DNA of 64,000 nucleotides from JBAVVD01 sp049697115 (GTDB lineage Bacteria > Acidobacteriota > Aminicenantia > Aminicenantales > UBA4085), in the NCBI GenBank assembly GCA_049697115.1, contig JBAVVD010000002.1, positions 1-64,000 of the forward strand. Direction: 5' to 3'. The translations under genes and the position numbers were made by a program. Position 1 is the first letter of the stretch. Every line of letters starts with the position of its first letter. Under the pieces are notes generated by a model that was given only the letters and a program-made list of their open reading frames with translations, did not search any database and was not told the DNA's origin. Positions 42,048 through 50,532 of this stretch are shown here, piece after piece.

Positions 42048-43292
42048 TTAAAGCGTTCTGTGCCTTGGTCTATGTTTTGATGGGCCGTTCTTGAATCCGT
42101 TTTTCTGGTGCCGTCTGGGTTGGCCTTTTTTTCTGGCCATGAATTCAAGGCTTCTATCCGTGGCGAAGAGTTCACTGCCGAAGGTCTTTATGGGAATCTG
42201 CATTCCGATGTAGGATTCAATGGCCTCAAGATGCTTGGAGAATTTTTCGCAGGCCAGTGAAACGGCCCTCCCGGAATTCCCCGCTCTTGCTGTGCGGCCG
42301 ATTCGGTGGATGTAATTTTCGCAGTCCTGGGGAAGGTCATAATTGATAACCATTTCCAGGCCGTCGATATGAAGCCCGCGGGCGGCGACATCCGTCGCTA
42401 CCAGGAACGGGAATCTGCCTTCTTTGAATTCTTCGAGGACCTTCGAGCGTTCCATTTGGGTGAGGTCTCCAGTGAGATAATGAGAGTGATAACCGTTCAG
42501 CTTTAGCTTTTTGGCCAGTTTGAACGCGGCATGCCGCATATTCGTAAAAATCAGGGCATTGCGCGGCGCGCTTTTTTGAAGAATCCCGAGAAGGAGATTG
42601 TCCTTGATATGGCTCTTCACGCGATAGAGCTCCTGGGAAATCGTCTCCACGGTTACCTGTTCGGGCGTCAATTCGATGATGGACGGATGATTCAGGTATT
42701 CCGCGGCGATCCCTCGGGAGATCCGGTCCAGCGTGGCGCTGAAAAGCATGCTCTGCCGGGCGTGGGGAGGAGGCATTTTCCGTAATAAATTCCTGAGGTC
42801 CGGCAGAAATCCCATGTCAAAGAGCCGGTCGGCTTCGTCGATGACAAGGAAACCGGTATCTCCTAATTTCAAAACGCCTCTTTGACTCAGATCTAGCAGT
42901 CGGCCCGGCGTGCCGATCATGATGTCGACGCCGGTCTTCAGCATCTTGAGCTGCGGACCGTAGCCAACGCCGCCGTAGAAGCTCCCGATTTTAAATCCGA
43001 TGTATCGATTCAGCAGAACGGCTTCTTCCTCGATTTGGGCGGCCAGTTCCCTGGTCGGCACAATGATCAGAGCTCTTTTTCTGATCGCTGGTCTCTCTTG
43101 AAGCATCCGCTGAAAGAGCGTGATTAAAAACGCCGCTGTCTTTCCGGTTCCGGTCTGGGACTGAACCGCTGCGTCAAAGCCCTCCAGGGTTTTCGTCAGC
43201 GTTTGTTCCTGAACGGGAGTCGCTTCCGTGTAGCCCCTGGCCGCGATTCCGCGAAGGAGCCGGTCGTTGAGTTTTAGTGTGTTAAAAAACAT
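42048..43292 (-). CDS. DEAD-box RNA helicase (RhlE-like)
   Basis: ATP-dependent RNA helicase for ribosome assembly or RNA decay. It shows the Q motif (GYTEATPVQEQTL), motif I QSQTGTGKT, Ia PTRELA, II IDEADRLFDMGF (DEAD), III LFSATL and VI HRIGRTAR. The C-terminal tail is short and basic (MARKKGQPRRHQKNGFKNG), as in RhlE-type proteins. At 414 residues it is a compact form. The stop lies 40 bp beyond the tRNA-Arg fragment, so this gene marks the right border of the island. Confidence 0.93.
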   Translation of the reverse strand: MFFNTLKLNDRLLRGIAARGYTEATPVQEQTLTKTLEGFDAAVQSQTGTGKTAAFLITLFQRMLQERPAIRKRALIIVPTRELAAQIEEEAVLLNRYIGFKIGSFYGGVGYGPQLKMLKTGVDIMIGTPGRLLDLSQRGVLKLGDTGFLVIDEADRLFDMGFLPDLRNLLRKMPPPHARQSMLFSATLDRISRGIAAEYLNHPSIIELTPEQVTVETISQELYRVKSHIKDNLLLGILQKSAPRNALIFTNMRHAAFKLAKKLKLNGYHSHYLTGDLTQMERSKVLEEFKEGRFPFLVATDVAARGLHIDGLEMVINYDLPQDCENYIHRIGRTARAGNSGRAVSLACEKFSKHLEAIESYIGMQIPIKTFGSELFATDRSLEFMARKKGQPRRHQKNGFKNGPSKHRPRHRTL

Positions 43293-43459
43293 CTTTAGTC
43301 CTTATGTACTTGGATTAAAACATGAGGGGATGGTCGTCAGACGAAATTATCGTTCGGGAGGGAATAACAATTCGATATGATGACTTCCTTTCATATGTCT
43401 CGGCAGCCATTGTACATGAAACAAAACGATAATTCAACAGAAATTTATTGTTCTTAGCT

Positions 43460-43493
43460 AAATGACCTGATATTTTTCATGGTTTTGGAGATA
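43460..43493 (+). repeat. dispersed intergenic motif, copy A
   Basis: AAATGACCTGATATTTTTC followed by ATGGTTTTGGAGAT, in the 329-bp divergent gap between the helicase and the TPR membrane-protein gene. It shares about 25 positions with copy B (62854) and the tail of its sequence with the hairpin at 14544. Nothing else is evident in that gap. Confidence 0.5.
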
Positions 43494-43621
43494 CCGACTG
43501 CAGGCCCCATCTTTAATTTTAATTTTTTGGGCTGTCTGTCTCTCTTGGCTTTTTAAGGAGAATGTGATAAAAATGGATTCTGCTTTTCCATGAGCCTTAT
43601 GCCTTTGGAGTGAGATAAACA

Positions 43622-44278
43622 ATGAAACGAGTCCAAAGAAAACAGCTTAAAGAGGACGAACTGCTTTCGGGATTAAACCGGTTCCTCGGGTTTGTGAAAA
43701 AATGGACCCGAGAGATCATCCTCTTCGTTGTGATCGTTCTGGGCGGCCTCCTTCTTTTTTCCGGCTTCAGGCTGGTGAAGGCGCAGCAGACAAAAAGAGA
43801 GAGCCGGACGCTGGGACAGATTCTTGCCCTCCGTTCGGAGTCGTCCGGTAATCCAGGAAATCTGGCGAAGCTTGAACAGTTGGCCGGACAGGGCAAGTTT
43901 TCTCGAGTGGCCTTTATTCTCTTGGCCAATTACTGGGTGGAACAGAGCCGTCTGGACAAAGCTCAAGAATACCTGGGGAAGATTAAGCCGGCTCCGAAAG
44001 ATTTTTTTTACTACCAGGCCCAGCACTTTCGGGCTCAAATTGAAATCCTCCGCGGCAATCCCGAGAGAGCTGTGGAAATTCTGAAAAAGATTGAAGAGGA
44101 GAAGCCCGAGACGTTTGTTTTGGATGCCGTCCTCACTCTCCACGCCGAAGCTCTTGAAAAAAAAGGAGAGAAAAAGGAAGCCTTGAACCTTTACAAGCGC
44201 CTTCAGGAGGAATTTCCCCAGACCTATTACGGTTATGAAGCTTCTCAAAAGGTGCGGAAATTGGAGAGCGAAAAGTAA
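43622..44278 (+). CDS. TPR-like single-pass membrane protein
   Basis: 218-residue protein with a basic N-terminal cytoplasmic part and one transmembrane helix (about 31-52, IILFVVIVLGGLLLFSGF). A helical repeat region follows outside (TPR-like, AQEYLGKIKPAPKDFFYY; EALNLYKRLQEEFP). The layout resembles YfgM-type periplasmic TPR anchors associated with the SecYEG translocon or outer-membrane assembly, but sequence identity cannot be judged here. The ATG at 43622 starts MKRVQRKQLKED. Orientation is the same as the ferredoxin gene 145 bp downstream. Confidence 0.7.
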   Translation: MKRVQRKQLKEDELLSGLNRFLGFVKKWTREIILFVVIVLGGLLLFSGFRLVKAQQTKRESRTLGQILALRSESSGNPGNLAKLEQLAGQGKFSRVAFILLANYWVEQSRLDKAQEYLGKIKPAPKDFFYYQAQHFRAQIEILRGNPERAVEILKKIEEEKPETFVLDAVLTLHAEALEKKGEKKEALNLYKRLQEEFPQTYYGYEASQKVRKLESEK

Positions 44279-44423
44279 TATAAAAGATTTTCGAGGGGAG
44301 ATGCCAGGCCTGCCTGAGAGAGGAAAAAACGGACGGAAAGAGAGAAGGATGGGGACTCGAGCGTCTCTTGTAAATTCTGGAAAAAAATATATAATAGATT
44401 CTATTTTTTTTAGGAGGCAATGG

Positions 44424-44672
44424 ATGGCTTATAAAATTACAGAGGAGTGCATTAATTGCGGTGCCTGTGAACCGGAATGTCCCAATCAGGCGATTTCGGC
44501 CGGAGATGAAATCTATATTATTGACCCCAATAAGTGCACCGAATGCGTCGGTCATTTTGACGAATCCCAGTGCGCGGCCGTCTGTCCTGTGGACTGCTGT
44601 ATCCCTGATCCAGATCACAAAGAGTCCAAAGATGAATTAATGGACAAGTTTAAAAAACTGCAGGGAAACTGA
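44424..44672 (+). CDS. 2[4Fe-4S] ferredoxin
   Basis: 82-residue electron carrier. Cluster 1 has CINCGACEPECPNQAI. Cluster 2 has an eight-residue insert between its second and third Cys (CTECVGHFDESQCAAVCPVD), the pattern of YfhL-type ferredoxins. The acidic C-terminus is typical. The ATG at 44424 follows AGGAGG (44412-44417). It ends at a clear intrinsic terminator. A plausible electron partner of the 2-oxoacid oxidoreductase in this window, but no physical link is shown. Confidence 0.93.
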   Translation: MAYKITEECINCGACEPECPNQAISAGDEIYIIDPNKCTECVGHFDESQCAAVCPVDCCIPDPDHKESKDELMDKFKKLQGN

Positions 44673-44694
44673 TCCTTGAAAAATTTGCCTATCA

Positions 44695-44728
44695 AATAGG
44701 AGTGAGGGAATTCACTCCTATTTTTTTT
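44695..44728 (+). terminator. strong intrinsic terminator after ferredoxin
   Basis: An 11-bp perfect stem (AATAGGAGTGA, 44695-44705, pairing with 44712-44722) has a 6-nt loop and a run of T through 44728. It separates the ferredoxin gene from the site-2 protease gene, whose ATG is only 8 bp later. Confidence 0.9.
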
Positions 44729-44735
44729 AGGGTCA

Positions 44736-45671
44736 ATGGAAGAAGTCAAGGTCGTTAAGAAGAGGATTTGGCTCAACATCCTTTTATTTGCCGTGACCAT
44801 CCTCTCCACATTCATCGTCGGGCTCACCTGGAGCATCAGCTATCACTATGCGGATTCGCTTGCCGCAGACGTCAAATTCGCGCTCAATCCTGAAATTCTC
44901 TGGGCCCCCCAGATCCTCCTGTTGAGTCTTCTCTATGCGGCCGTTCTCATGACCATTCTTTTAGGCCATGAATTGGGGCATTACCTGACTTGCCGCCGCT
45001 ATCAGATTAACGCCACATTGCCCTTTTTTATTCCCGCGCCCACTCTGGTCGGCACGCTGGGAGCTTTTATTAAGATCAAATCCCCCATCACGAGGAAACA
45101 GCCGCTTTTTGACATCGGTGTGGCCGGTCCGCTCACCGGATTTTGTCTTTCCCTTCCGGCGCTGGTCATCGGCCTTTCTCTGTCCAAGACCGTGCCTTCT
45201 CTTCCATCCGAAGGAACCCTGGTTTTTGGAGAGCCGCTTTTACTCAAGTTCATCGGCGGCCTCATTTTCAAAAACATCCCCCTCGGCCATGACATTATCC
45301 TTCATCCGGTCGCCTTTGCCGGATGGGTCGGCATTCTGGTCACGGCGCTCAACCTTTTTCCTCTCGGACAGCTGGATGGAGGGCATATTGCTTACGCCGC
45401 GCTGGGCTCAAAGTCAACATTGATCAGCCGCTTCTTCCTCGGCTTCTTTTTTGTCATGGGAATCTTTTTCTGGGTGGGGTGGCTCATCTGGGGATTGATT
45501 ATCATGTTTTTAGGATTAAAGCATCCGCGTATTCTGGATGAAGAAGTCCCCCTGACTCCATCCCGTAAACTCATTGGATTTCTTGTCCTGGTGATTTTTA
45601 TTCTCTCTTTCATTCCTGATCCCATAAAGGGATATAGTCTTCTGGATACGATCAAGCAGTTCGGATTCTGA
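44736..45671 (+). CDS. site-2 protease family (M50) membrane metallopeptidase
   Basis: Intramembrane zinc protease. The zinc motif HELGH starts at His78 (LLGHELGHYLTC), and the third ligand lies in NLFPLGQLDGGHI. About six hydrophobic helices are visible, starting with IWLNILLFAVTILSTFIVG. At 311 residues it is a compact member without a PDZ domain. Such proteases release membrane-bound regulators or clear signal remnants. The target is unknown. Transcription must start within or after the ferredoxin terminator or read through it. Confidence 0.88.
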   Translation: MEEVKVVKKRIWLNILLFAVTILSTFIVGLTWSISYHYADSLAADVKFALNPEILWAPQILLLSLLYAAVLMTILLGHELGHYLTCRRYQINATLPFFIPAPTLVGTLGAFIKIKSPITRKQPLFDIGVAGPLTGFCLSLPALVIGLSLSKTVPSLPSEGTLVFGEPLLLKFIGGLIFKNIPLGHDIILHPVAFAGWVGILVTALNLFPLGQLDGGHIAYAALGSKSTLISRFFLGFFFVMGIFFWVGWLIWGLIIMFLGLKHPRILDEEVPLTPSRKLIGFLVLVIFILSFIPDPIKGYSLLDTIKQFGF

Positions 45672-45919
45672 ATAGAAAGACAGGGGCAGTAAAAGTTATT
45701 CACAAAATCTACGGAAAAATTGTGAATATCTTTCCAAGCGGAAGGCCAAATTTACGAAATTTCTTTAACATAGGGCCATCTGCACAAAAATTCGTCATCT
45801 TCCCCCAGGCCCCATTTTTCATTGTATTGGGCAATTTTGGGCCCATATTCGGATTTGAATTTGTTCAAAAGAAATGATTTAATGAGATATACGGCGACGA
45901 GAAAAAAGAGGTGAGGGAA

Positions 45920-46729
45920 ATGGAAAATCAATTTAAAGAAATAGAAGAAGCTTTTGACGAATTGAAAAAGAAATTCCAGAGAGGGGAGATATCCCGGCAG
46001 ATGTTTATCGACGGGATGAAAAAGATGCGTCTCAAGGATGAGCAGGATCATTTTTGGATGATTGGAGCCCAGAGCGGTAAGTGGTATTACTATGACGGAA
46101 AAGATTGGGTGCAGTCTGATCCGCCTTCCCAGAAAGAACAAAAGGCCATTTGTATCTACTGCGGATTTGAAAACAACCTGGAATCAGAGGTTTGTGCCCG
46201 CTGTGGAGGGAATCTTGGAGAGGTCGAAAAAGTCTGCCCGAAATGCGGAGCCGAACTTCAGGAGCCGGACCTGGTGTGTCCAGCCTGCAGCCGCGGGCCG
46301 GAAAAGGAAGAACCTGCCGTTGAAGAGGCCAAAGAGGAAAGGCCGGAAGGCCACATTCTTCGATCGCTCCACCCTGTCTCTGTTCTCTATTTCACAGGAA
46401 CTCTGGGAATTTTTACGGGTCTTATTCTGGGGGCTTTTGCCGGGGCGACATCTTTTTTTTCAGAGTTGACTTCAATCCTGCCGGCCGCCCTGCGCGATTT
46501 ACAGGGCAAATTATTGGGCGCCATTATATTTGCCGCCTCCGGAGGCGTGGCCGGCTTCCTGGCGATTGGCACTCTCGGATTTTTATTGGCGCTTTTTATA
46601 AATTTGGCCCTGTCTTTTGTCGGCGGAGTAAAAATCATGCTTCTCCCGGCGCCCAGGAAAGAGAAAATTAGCGAAGAAAAGAAAGAGAGGAAAAAAGGCT
46701 TGGGTTTTGACTTTAATCTGAAAGATTGA
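45920..46729 (+). CDS. membrane protein with double zinc ribbon
   Basis: 269-residue protein. The N-terminus is helical (EIEEAFDELKKKFQRGEIS) and contains a short aromatic WYYYDGKDWVQ segment like a GYF_2-type domain. Then come zinc ribbons CIYCGFENNLESEVCARCGG and CPKCGAELQEPDLVCPACS. Two hydrophobic helices (about 155-225) span the membrane, followed by a basic tail. The ATG at 45920 follows GAGGTGAGG; a GTG at 45911 is part of that Shine-Dalgarno. Function unknown; the layout suggests a cytosolic sensor domain on a membrane anchor. Its end overlaps hypF by 17 bp in convergent orientation. Confidence 0.75.
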   Translation: MENQFKEIEEAFDELKKKFQRGEISRQMFIDGMKKMRLKDEQDHFWMIGAQSGKWYYYDGKDWVQSDPPSQKEQKAICIYCGFENNLESEVCARCGGNLGEVEKVCPKCGAELQEPDLVCPACSRGPEKEEPAVEEAKEERPEGHILRSLHPVSVLYFTGTLGIFTGLILGAFAGATSFFSELTSILPAALRDLQGKLLGAIIFAASGGVAGFLAIGTLGFLLALFINLALSFVGGVKIMLLPAPRKEKISEEKKERKKGLGFDFNLKD

Positions 46730-49001
46730 AAGCCGGTTTTCCCTTGAGCGTTGCCAGCGCATAGGCCACTTGTCCGAGAGACAGAGATTCGTCATTGGGG
46801 GAATAGAGAAGCGGCCGGAGGACTTGAAAGCTGTTCCTTTCAAGGTATGAGACCGCTCGCTGAAGAAGTCTTTTATTCAGGAAAACGCCGCCGCCGAGGG
46901 CCACGGCCTGCACACCGTAATTTTTTCTGGCTCGTTCCGCCACATGAAGAATCATCCGGGCCAGCGTGTTGTGAAATTTTGTAGCGATGAGAGCTGCCGG
47001 TTGACCGGATTGAATGTCTTGGAGGATGGCGCTGATGGTGTCGGAAAAGAAGACTTGAACGGGGAAGACGGATTCCATAAGAGAAAAGGGATAGCTTTCG
47101 TCTGTTTCCAAAGAAGCTGCAGACTCAAGCCTCATAGCCGCTTCGGCTTCAAATTCATTTTCCAGGGGAGCCAGGCCCAGAAGAAAGGAGACGGCATCGA
47201 ACAGGCGGCCGCAGCTTGAAGTCAGCGGAGAATTGACTTTTCGTTTCATCATTTCCAGGACACCGCGTATTTTTTTTCGGTTGAGTTTCTCCAGAGCCTG
47301 GATCTCAGGAAATGGCGGGGAGCCGCACTCCTGAAGGTAGGCGAGGGCCATTCGCCAGGGCTGTTTGGCCGCCAGGTCCCCGCCAGGAAGGGGAACGGGC
47401 TTGAAATGCGCGATTCTTTCATAGCCTGCATAGCCGGCAAGGAGGAATTCCCCTCCCCAGGCCGAATGATCCGCCCCGTAACCATAGCCGTCCAAAGCCA
47501 CTCCGAGCACTTTCGCGGACAGGGGAATTTGGTGTTCCAGAAGAACCGCCAGGATGTGGGCGAAGTGGTGCTGAACCTGGAGATGCGGAAGCTTTATTTT
47601 TTGAGCCCACCGCGTTGTATGGAAATGCGGATGCAGATCGGAGACGACCAGATGCGGTTTCGCATCGAACAGATGGAGGAGGTGGGAGATGGTTTCCTCA
47701 AAATAACGGCGGTTGGCGTATTCATCCAGGTCCCCCAGAAACTGGCTGGTGATGACATATCCGTTTTTATAAACGGAGATTGTGTCCTTGAGCTCTCCGC
47801 CCAGCGCCAGCAGAGAGTGGGAACTTTCCAGTCCCGCAGGGACTCGCTGAGGGTAGGGAACATAACCGCGGGCCCGCCTCAAGAAGAGAGGCTGCCCATG
47901 GACCATCTTGAGGACGGAGTCGTCGGCCCTCATCTGGATGGGGCGGTTGTGGCTGAGGATATAATCGCAGATCCGGGGGATTCCTTCTTTCTCTTCCTTC
48001 ATTATGGGTGAGTCTTTTGGATTTGAGCTCGTGGCCACGATGAGCGGGATGTCTTGAAGGAGTAAATAATGGAGGGGAGTGTAAGGAAGCATGAATCCCA
48101 TTTCATCCAGATGGGGAGCGATTCCCGGGAGGTCTTTTTTTTTCTTGAGAAGGACAATCGGGCGGCGGGATGAGCAAAGGGCCTCGGTTTCCGCAGAGGA
48201 AAGAAAAGCATATTTTTCGACAGTGCCGATATCGGCAGCCATAAGGGCCAGAGGCTTTGTTTTTCGGTTTTTGATTCGTCTCAGCCGGCTGACGGCCGCC
48301 GGATTCAAGGCATCGCAGACCAGATGAAAACCGCCCAATCCCTTGACTGCCAGAATTTTTCCTTTTTTGATGAGCCGGGCGGCCTTTTCTATTCCTCCCG
48401 GAATTCGGCTTCCACTTTTCGCCTCCTTCAGAGAGATGTCAGGCCCACAGTCAGGACAGGCGATGGGCTGGGCATGGTAGCGCCGGTCATGGGGATTCTC
48501 GTATTCTGCCGCACAGGCGGAACACATCTGGAACCCGGCCATCGTGGTCTGCCCTCTGTCGTAGGGCAAGGCCTTGACGATGGTGTAGCGAGGACCGCAG
48601 TCCGTGCAGTTCGTAAAGGGATAGTGATATCTCCGTTCCTGAGGCGACAGGATTTCCTGCTGGCAGTTCTGGCAGGTGGATATGTCAGGCGAGATAAAGA
48701 CAAAGCTTTTGCTCTTTCTGGTTTTTTTTACGGTGAAATCTTTATATCCGCGAAAAGAAGCCGGCTGGAAGGAGAGCTTTTCGATCCTGGCCAGTGGGGG
48801 TCTGTTCTCCTTAATGGCCCTGCAGAAAAGCGAAAAGTCCGCTTTTCCTTGGGTTTCCGCATGAATCTTGACTCCTGTGCCGATATTTTGAACCCACCCC
48901 TTGAGCCCGAATTGGTCGGCCAGGCGGAAGACAAACGGCCTGAATCCCACTCCCTGGACGACTCCGAAAACGGTGATTCTCACGGCCTTACCTCTTCTCA
49001 T
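46713..49001 (-). CDS. hypF: carbamoyltransferase HypF, [NiFe]-hydrogenase maturation
   Basis: Makes the thiocarbamate precursor of the CN ligand of [NiFe] hydrogenase. Domains in order: acylphosphatase (TVFGVVQGVGFRPFVFRLA), two zinc fingers (CQNCQQEI ... CTDCGPRY; CSACAAEY ... CPDCGP), a YrdC-like domain, and a Kae1-like domain (VGVALDGYGYGADHSAWGGE, GGGVFLNKRLL). The ATG at 49001 gives 762 residues, the standard length; a longer frame to 49304 runs into queH and is spurious. A GGGAGA Shine-Dalgarno precedes it. No other hyp gene or hydrogenase is in the window. Confidence 0.94.
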   Translation of the reverse strand: MRRGKAVRITVFGVVQGVGFRPFVFRLADQFGLKGWVQNIGTGVKIHAETQGKADFSLFCRAIKENRPPLARIEKLSFQPASFRGYKDFTVKKTRKSKSFVFISPDISTCQNCQQEILSPQERRYHYPFTNCTDCGPRYTIVKALPYDRGQTTMAGFQMCSACAAEYENPHDRRYHAQPIACPDCGPDISLKEAKSGSRIPGGIEKAARLIKKGKILAVKGLGGFHLVCDALNPAAVSRLRRIKNRKTKPLALMAADIGTVEKYAFLSSAETEALCSSRRPIVLLKKKKDLPGIAPHLDEMGFMLPYTPLHYLLLQDIPLIVATSSNPKDSPIMKEEKEGIPRICDYILSHNRPIQMRADDSVLKMVHGQPLFLRRARGYVPYPQRVPAGLESSHSLLALGGELKDTISVYKNGYVITSQFLGDLDEYANRRYFEETISHLLHLFDAKPHLVVSDLHPHFHTTRWAQKIKLPHLQVQHHFAHILAVLLEHQIPLSAKVLGVALDGYGYGADHSAWGGEFLLAGYAGYERIAHFKPVPLPGGDLAAKQPWRMALAYLQECGSPPFPEIQALEKLNRKKIRGVLEMMKRKVNSPLTSSCGRLFDAVSFLLGLAPLENEFEAEAAMRLESAASLETDESYPFSLMESVFPVQVFFSDTISAILQDIQSGQPAALIATKFHNTLARMILHVAERARKNYGVQAVALGGGVFLNKRLLQRAVSYLERNSFQVLRPLLYSPNDESLSLGQVAYALATLKGKPAFNLSD

Positions 49002-49098
49002 GGGATTCTCCCTGTTCCGGAGGGAATTTTTGGGATTAACCAGCCATTTTGTTCGCGGTGAATAATGTCGGGGATAGTGACGTGAAAGCAGGCCATTT

Positions 49099-49677
49099 TC
49101 ATAATGGATTATTGGATTCATCCTTATGGGAAGAGGCGGCGGGCAGCGCCGAAGGAAGGCACCCGCAATAATTCTGGCGGTAGAGGCCGTGGCATCGGCT
49201 GAGTTCGATGCTTTTTTGAAATCCGCCTTTTTTTTTAAAATTGGCTTCAAGAAAACGGATGTGGTATTTTCTGGCGAACATCTTCCCCATGCGGTTGAGG
49301 ACATCTGCTTTTTTCCAGGGACTCAGGCTCATAATGGTGGCGAAGAAGTCGATTTGGAGTTCTGAGGCTTTTCTGGCGGTCTCTTCAAGTCTCACCGCAT
49401 AGCAGATGTCACACCTTCTCCCTTTCTCAGGCTCATTCCTGAATTTTTCCGTCAGGCGCAGCCATCGGCCTCTGTCCGGAGTTTTTTCCAGGAGGTGGAA
49501 GCCGAGCATTCGGGCCACTTTTTGTGTTTCAGCCAGCCGGCGGGCGTATTCTTCTGCGGGGAATATATTGGGATTGTAGAAATATCCGGCGACGTTAAAA
49601 GTTTCTTGGAGGACCTGAACGACATAGAGGGCATCCGGAGCGCAGCAGATATGAACCAGAATCCTTGGTTTATCCAT
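49099..49677 (-). CDS. queH: epoxyqueuosine reductase QueH
   Basis: Reduces epoxyqueuosine to queuosine in tRNA, as an oxygen-independent alternative to QueG. Hallmarks are HICCAPDALYV, YFYNPNIFP, RRCDICYAVRLEETA, and the C-terminal NYCGCLPS, with Cys residues for the Fe-S and metal sites. At 192 residues it is normal. It lies upstream of hypF on the same strand. Confidence 0.9.
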   Translation of the reverse strand: MDKPRILVHICCAPDALYVVQVLQETFNVAGYFYNPNIFPAEEYARRLAETQKVARMLGFHLLEKTPDRGRWLRLTEKFRNEPEKGRRCDICYAVRLEETARKASELQIDFFATIMSLSPWKKADVLNRMGKMFARKYHIRFLEANFKKKGGFQKSIELSRCHGLYRQNYCGCLPSALPAASSHKDESNNPL

Positions 49678-49778
49678 ACTTCTATTATTTTAGGCGGGAA
49701 TCTGGATGAGGTAAAGCGCTTTGATTGGAATTTAAAAGAAGGAGAGACGGGAAGAAAGGAATAAAAGCGGCAGGCCGG

Positions 49779-50504
49779 TCAATAGAGGTCTTCGATTTGA
49801 TTCATCAACTGGAGAATTGACCGGTTGACCTTGTCGATCTCGGCATAGATCGGGAAAAGTTCCTCATGGTCGATTCTTTTCTCGTCCGCCGATCGGCCGA
49901 TCTGTTCAAAGTAGACGTCTTTCAGTCCTTCGAGGTCAAGGATGGTCCGTTCCCCCTTTCTGAGGATTTTTTCGCATTCACGGATTTCTTTCTTAAGTAG
50001 CCGTTCTTTTTCCTTTTTTTCTCTGAGGAGTGACTCTTCGGGCTGCATTTGGCTCGTGCGAAGTTTCTCCAGGTTTTTCAATTCCTGTCGAACCTCTTCC
50101 TGTTCATTTTTAAGACGGATGATTCTGGAAATGATTTCCTTCAGCTCCGTCTGGAGGCTGGAGTGTTTCTTTTCTGAAGATTCAAGCGATGTGAAAATCG
50201 GCCCGTATTTCTCTGCAGGGATCTTTTCCTCCCAGATTTTTTTCCCCAGGTCCTTAAGGAGATCCGTTTTTTTTCGCTTTTCTCGATTGAGCCTGACCCG
50301 AAGTTGGGTCCGCTTCATGCGTCTCTTTGCGCCGGAAAGGAAAGCACTCAGCCTTCGCCGGAGGTCTTTGTCCCGGAGAAAAATAAACATCAGCAACAGG
50401 AGGATGACGCAGAGCAGGAGCCAGAAGATCCAGTAGGGGAGTCCTTCTCTGGGAATGGTAGGCGCCTCCTGGAAAGAAAAAAGGCTATTGAGCGCGGCTT
50501 TCAT
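49779..50504 (-). CDS. single-pass coiled-coil protein of unknown function
   Basis: 241-residue protein with one transmembrane helix (about 25-44, FWLLLCVILLLLMFIFL) and a highly charged cytosolic part predicted as long coiled coil (about 70-190, LRKLEK- and REKKEKERLLKK-type heptads). It ends ILQLMNQIEDLY. No family recognised. A structural or scaffolding role at the membrane is an inference from layout only. Confidence 0.7.
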   Translation of the reverse strand: MKAALNSLFSFQEAPTIPREGLPYWIFWLLLCVILLLLMFIFLRDKDLRRRLSAFLSGAKRRMKRTQLRVRLNREKRKKTDLLKDLGKKIWEEKIPAEKYGPIFTSLESSEKKHSSLQTELKEIISRIIRLKNEQEEVRQELKNLEKLRTSQMQPEESLLREKKEKERLLKKEIRECEKILRKGERTILDLEGLKDVYFEQIGRSADEKRIDHEELFPIYAEIDKVNRSILQLMNQIEDLY

Positions 50505-50532
50505 TGTTGTCGGGCTACTCTTTATCTTTTAA

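Noticed and set aside
49002..49304. N-terminal extension of hypF by 101 residues
   Set aside because: The extension runs antiparallel to nothing conserved and overlaps queH; HypF homology starts at the ATG at 49001.
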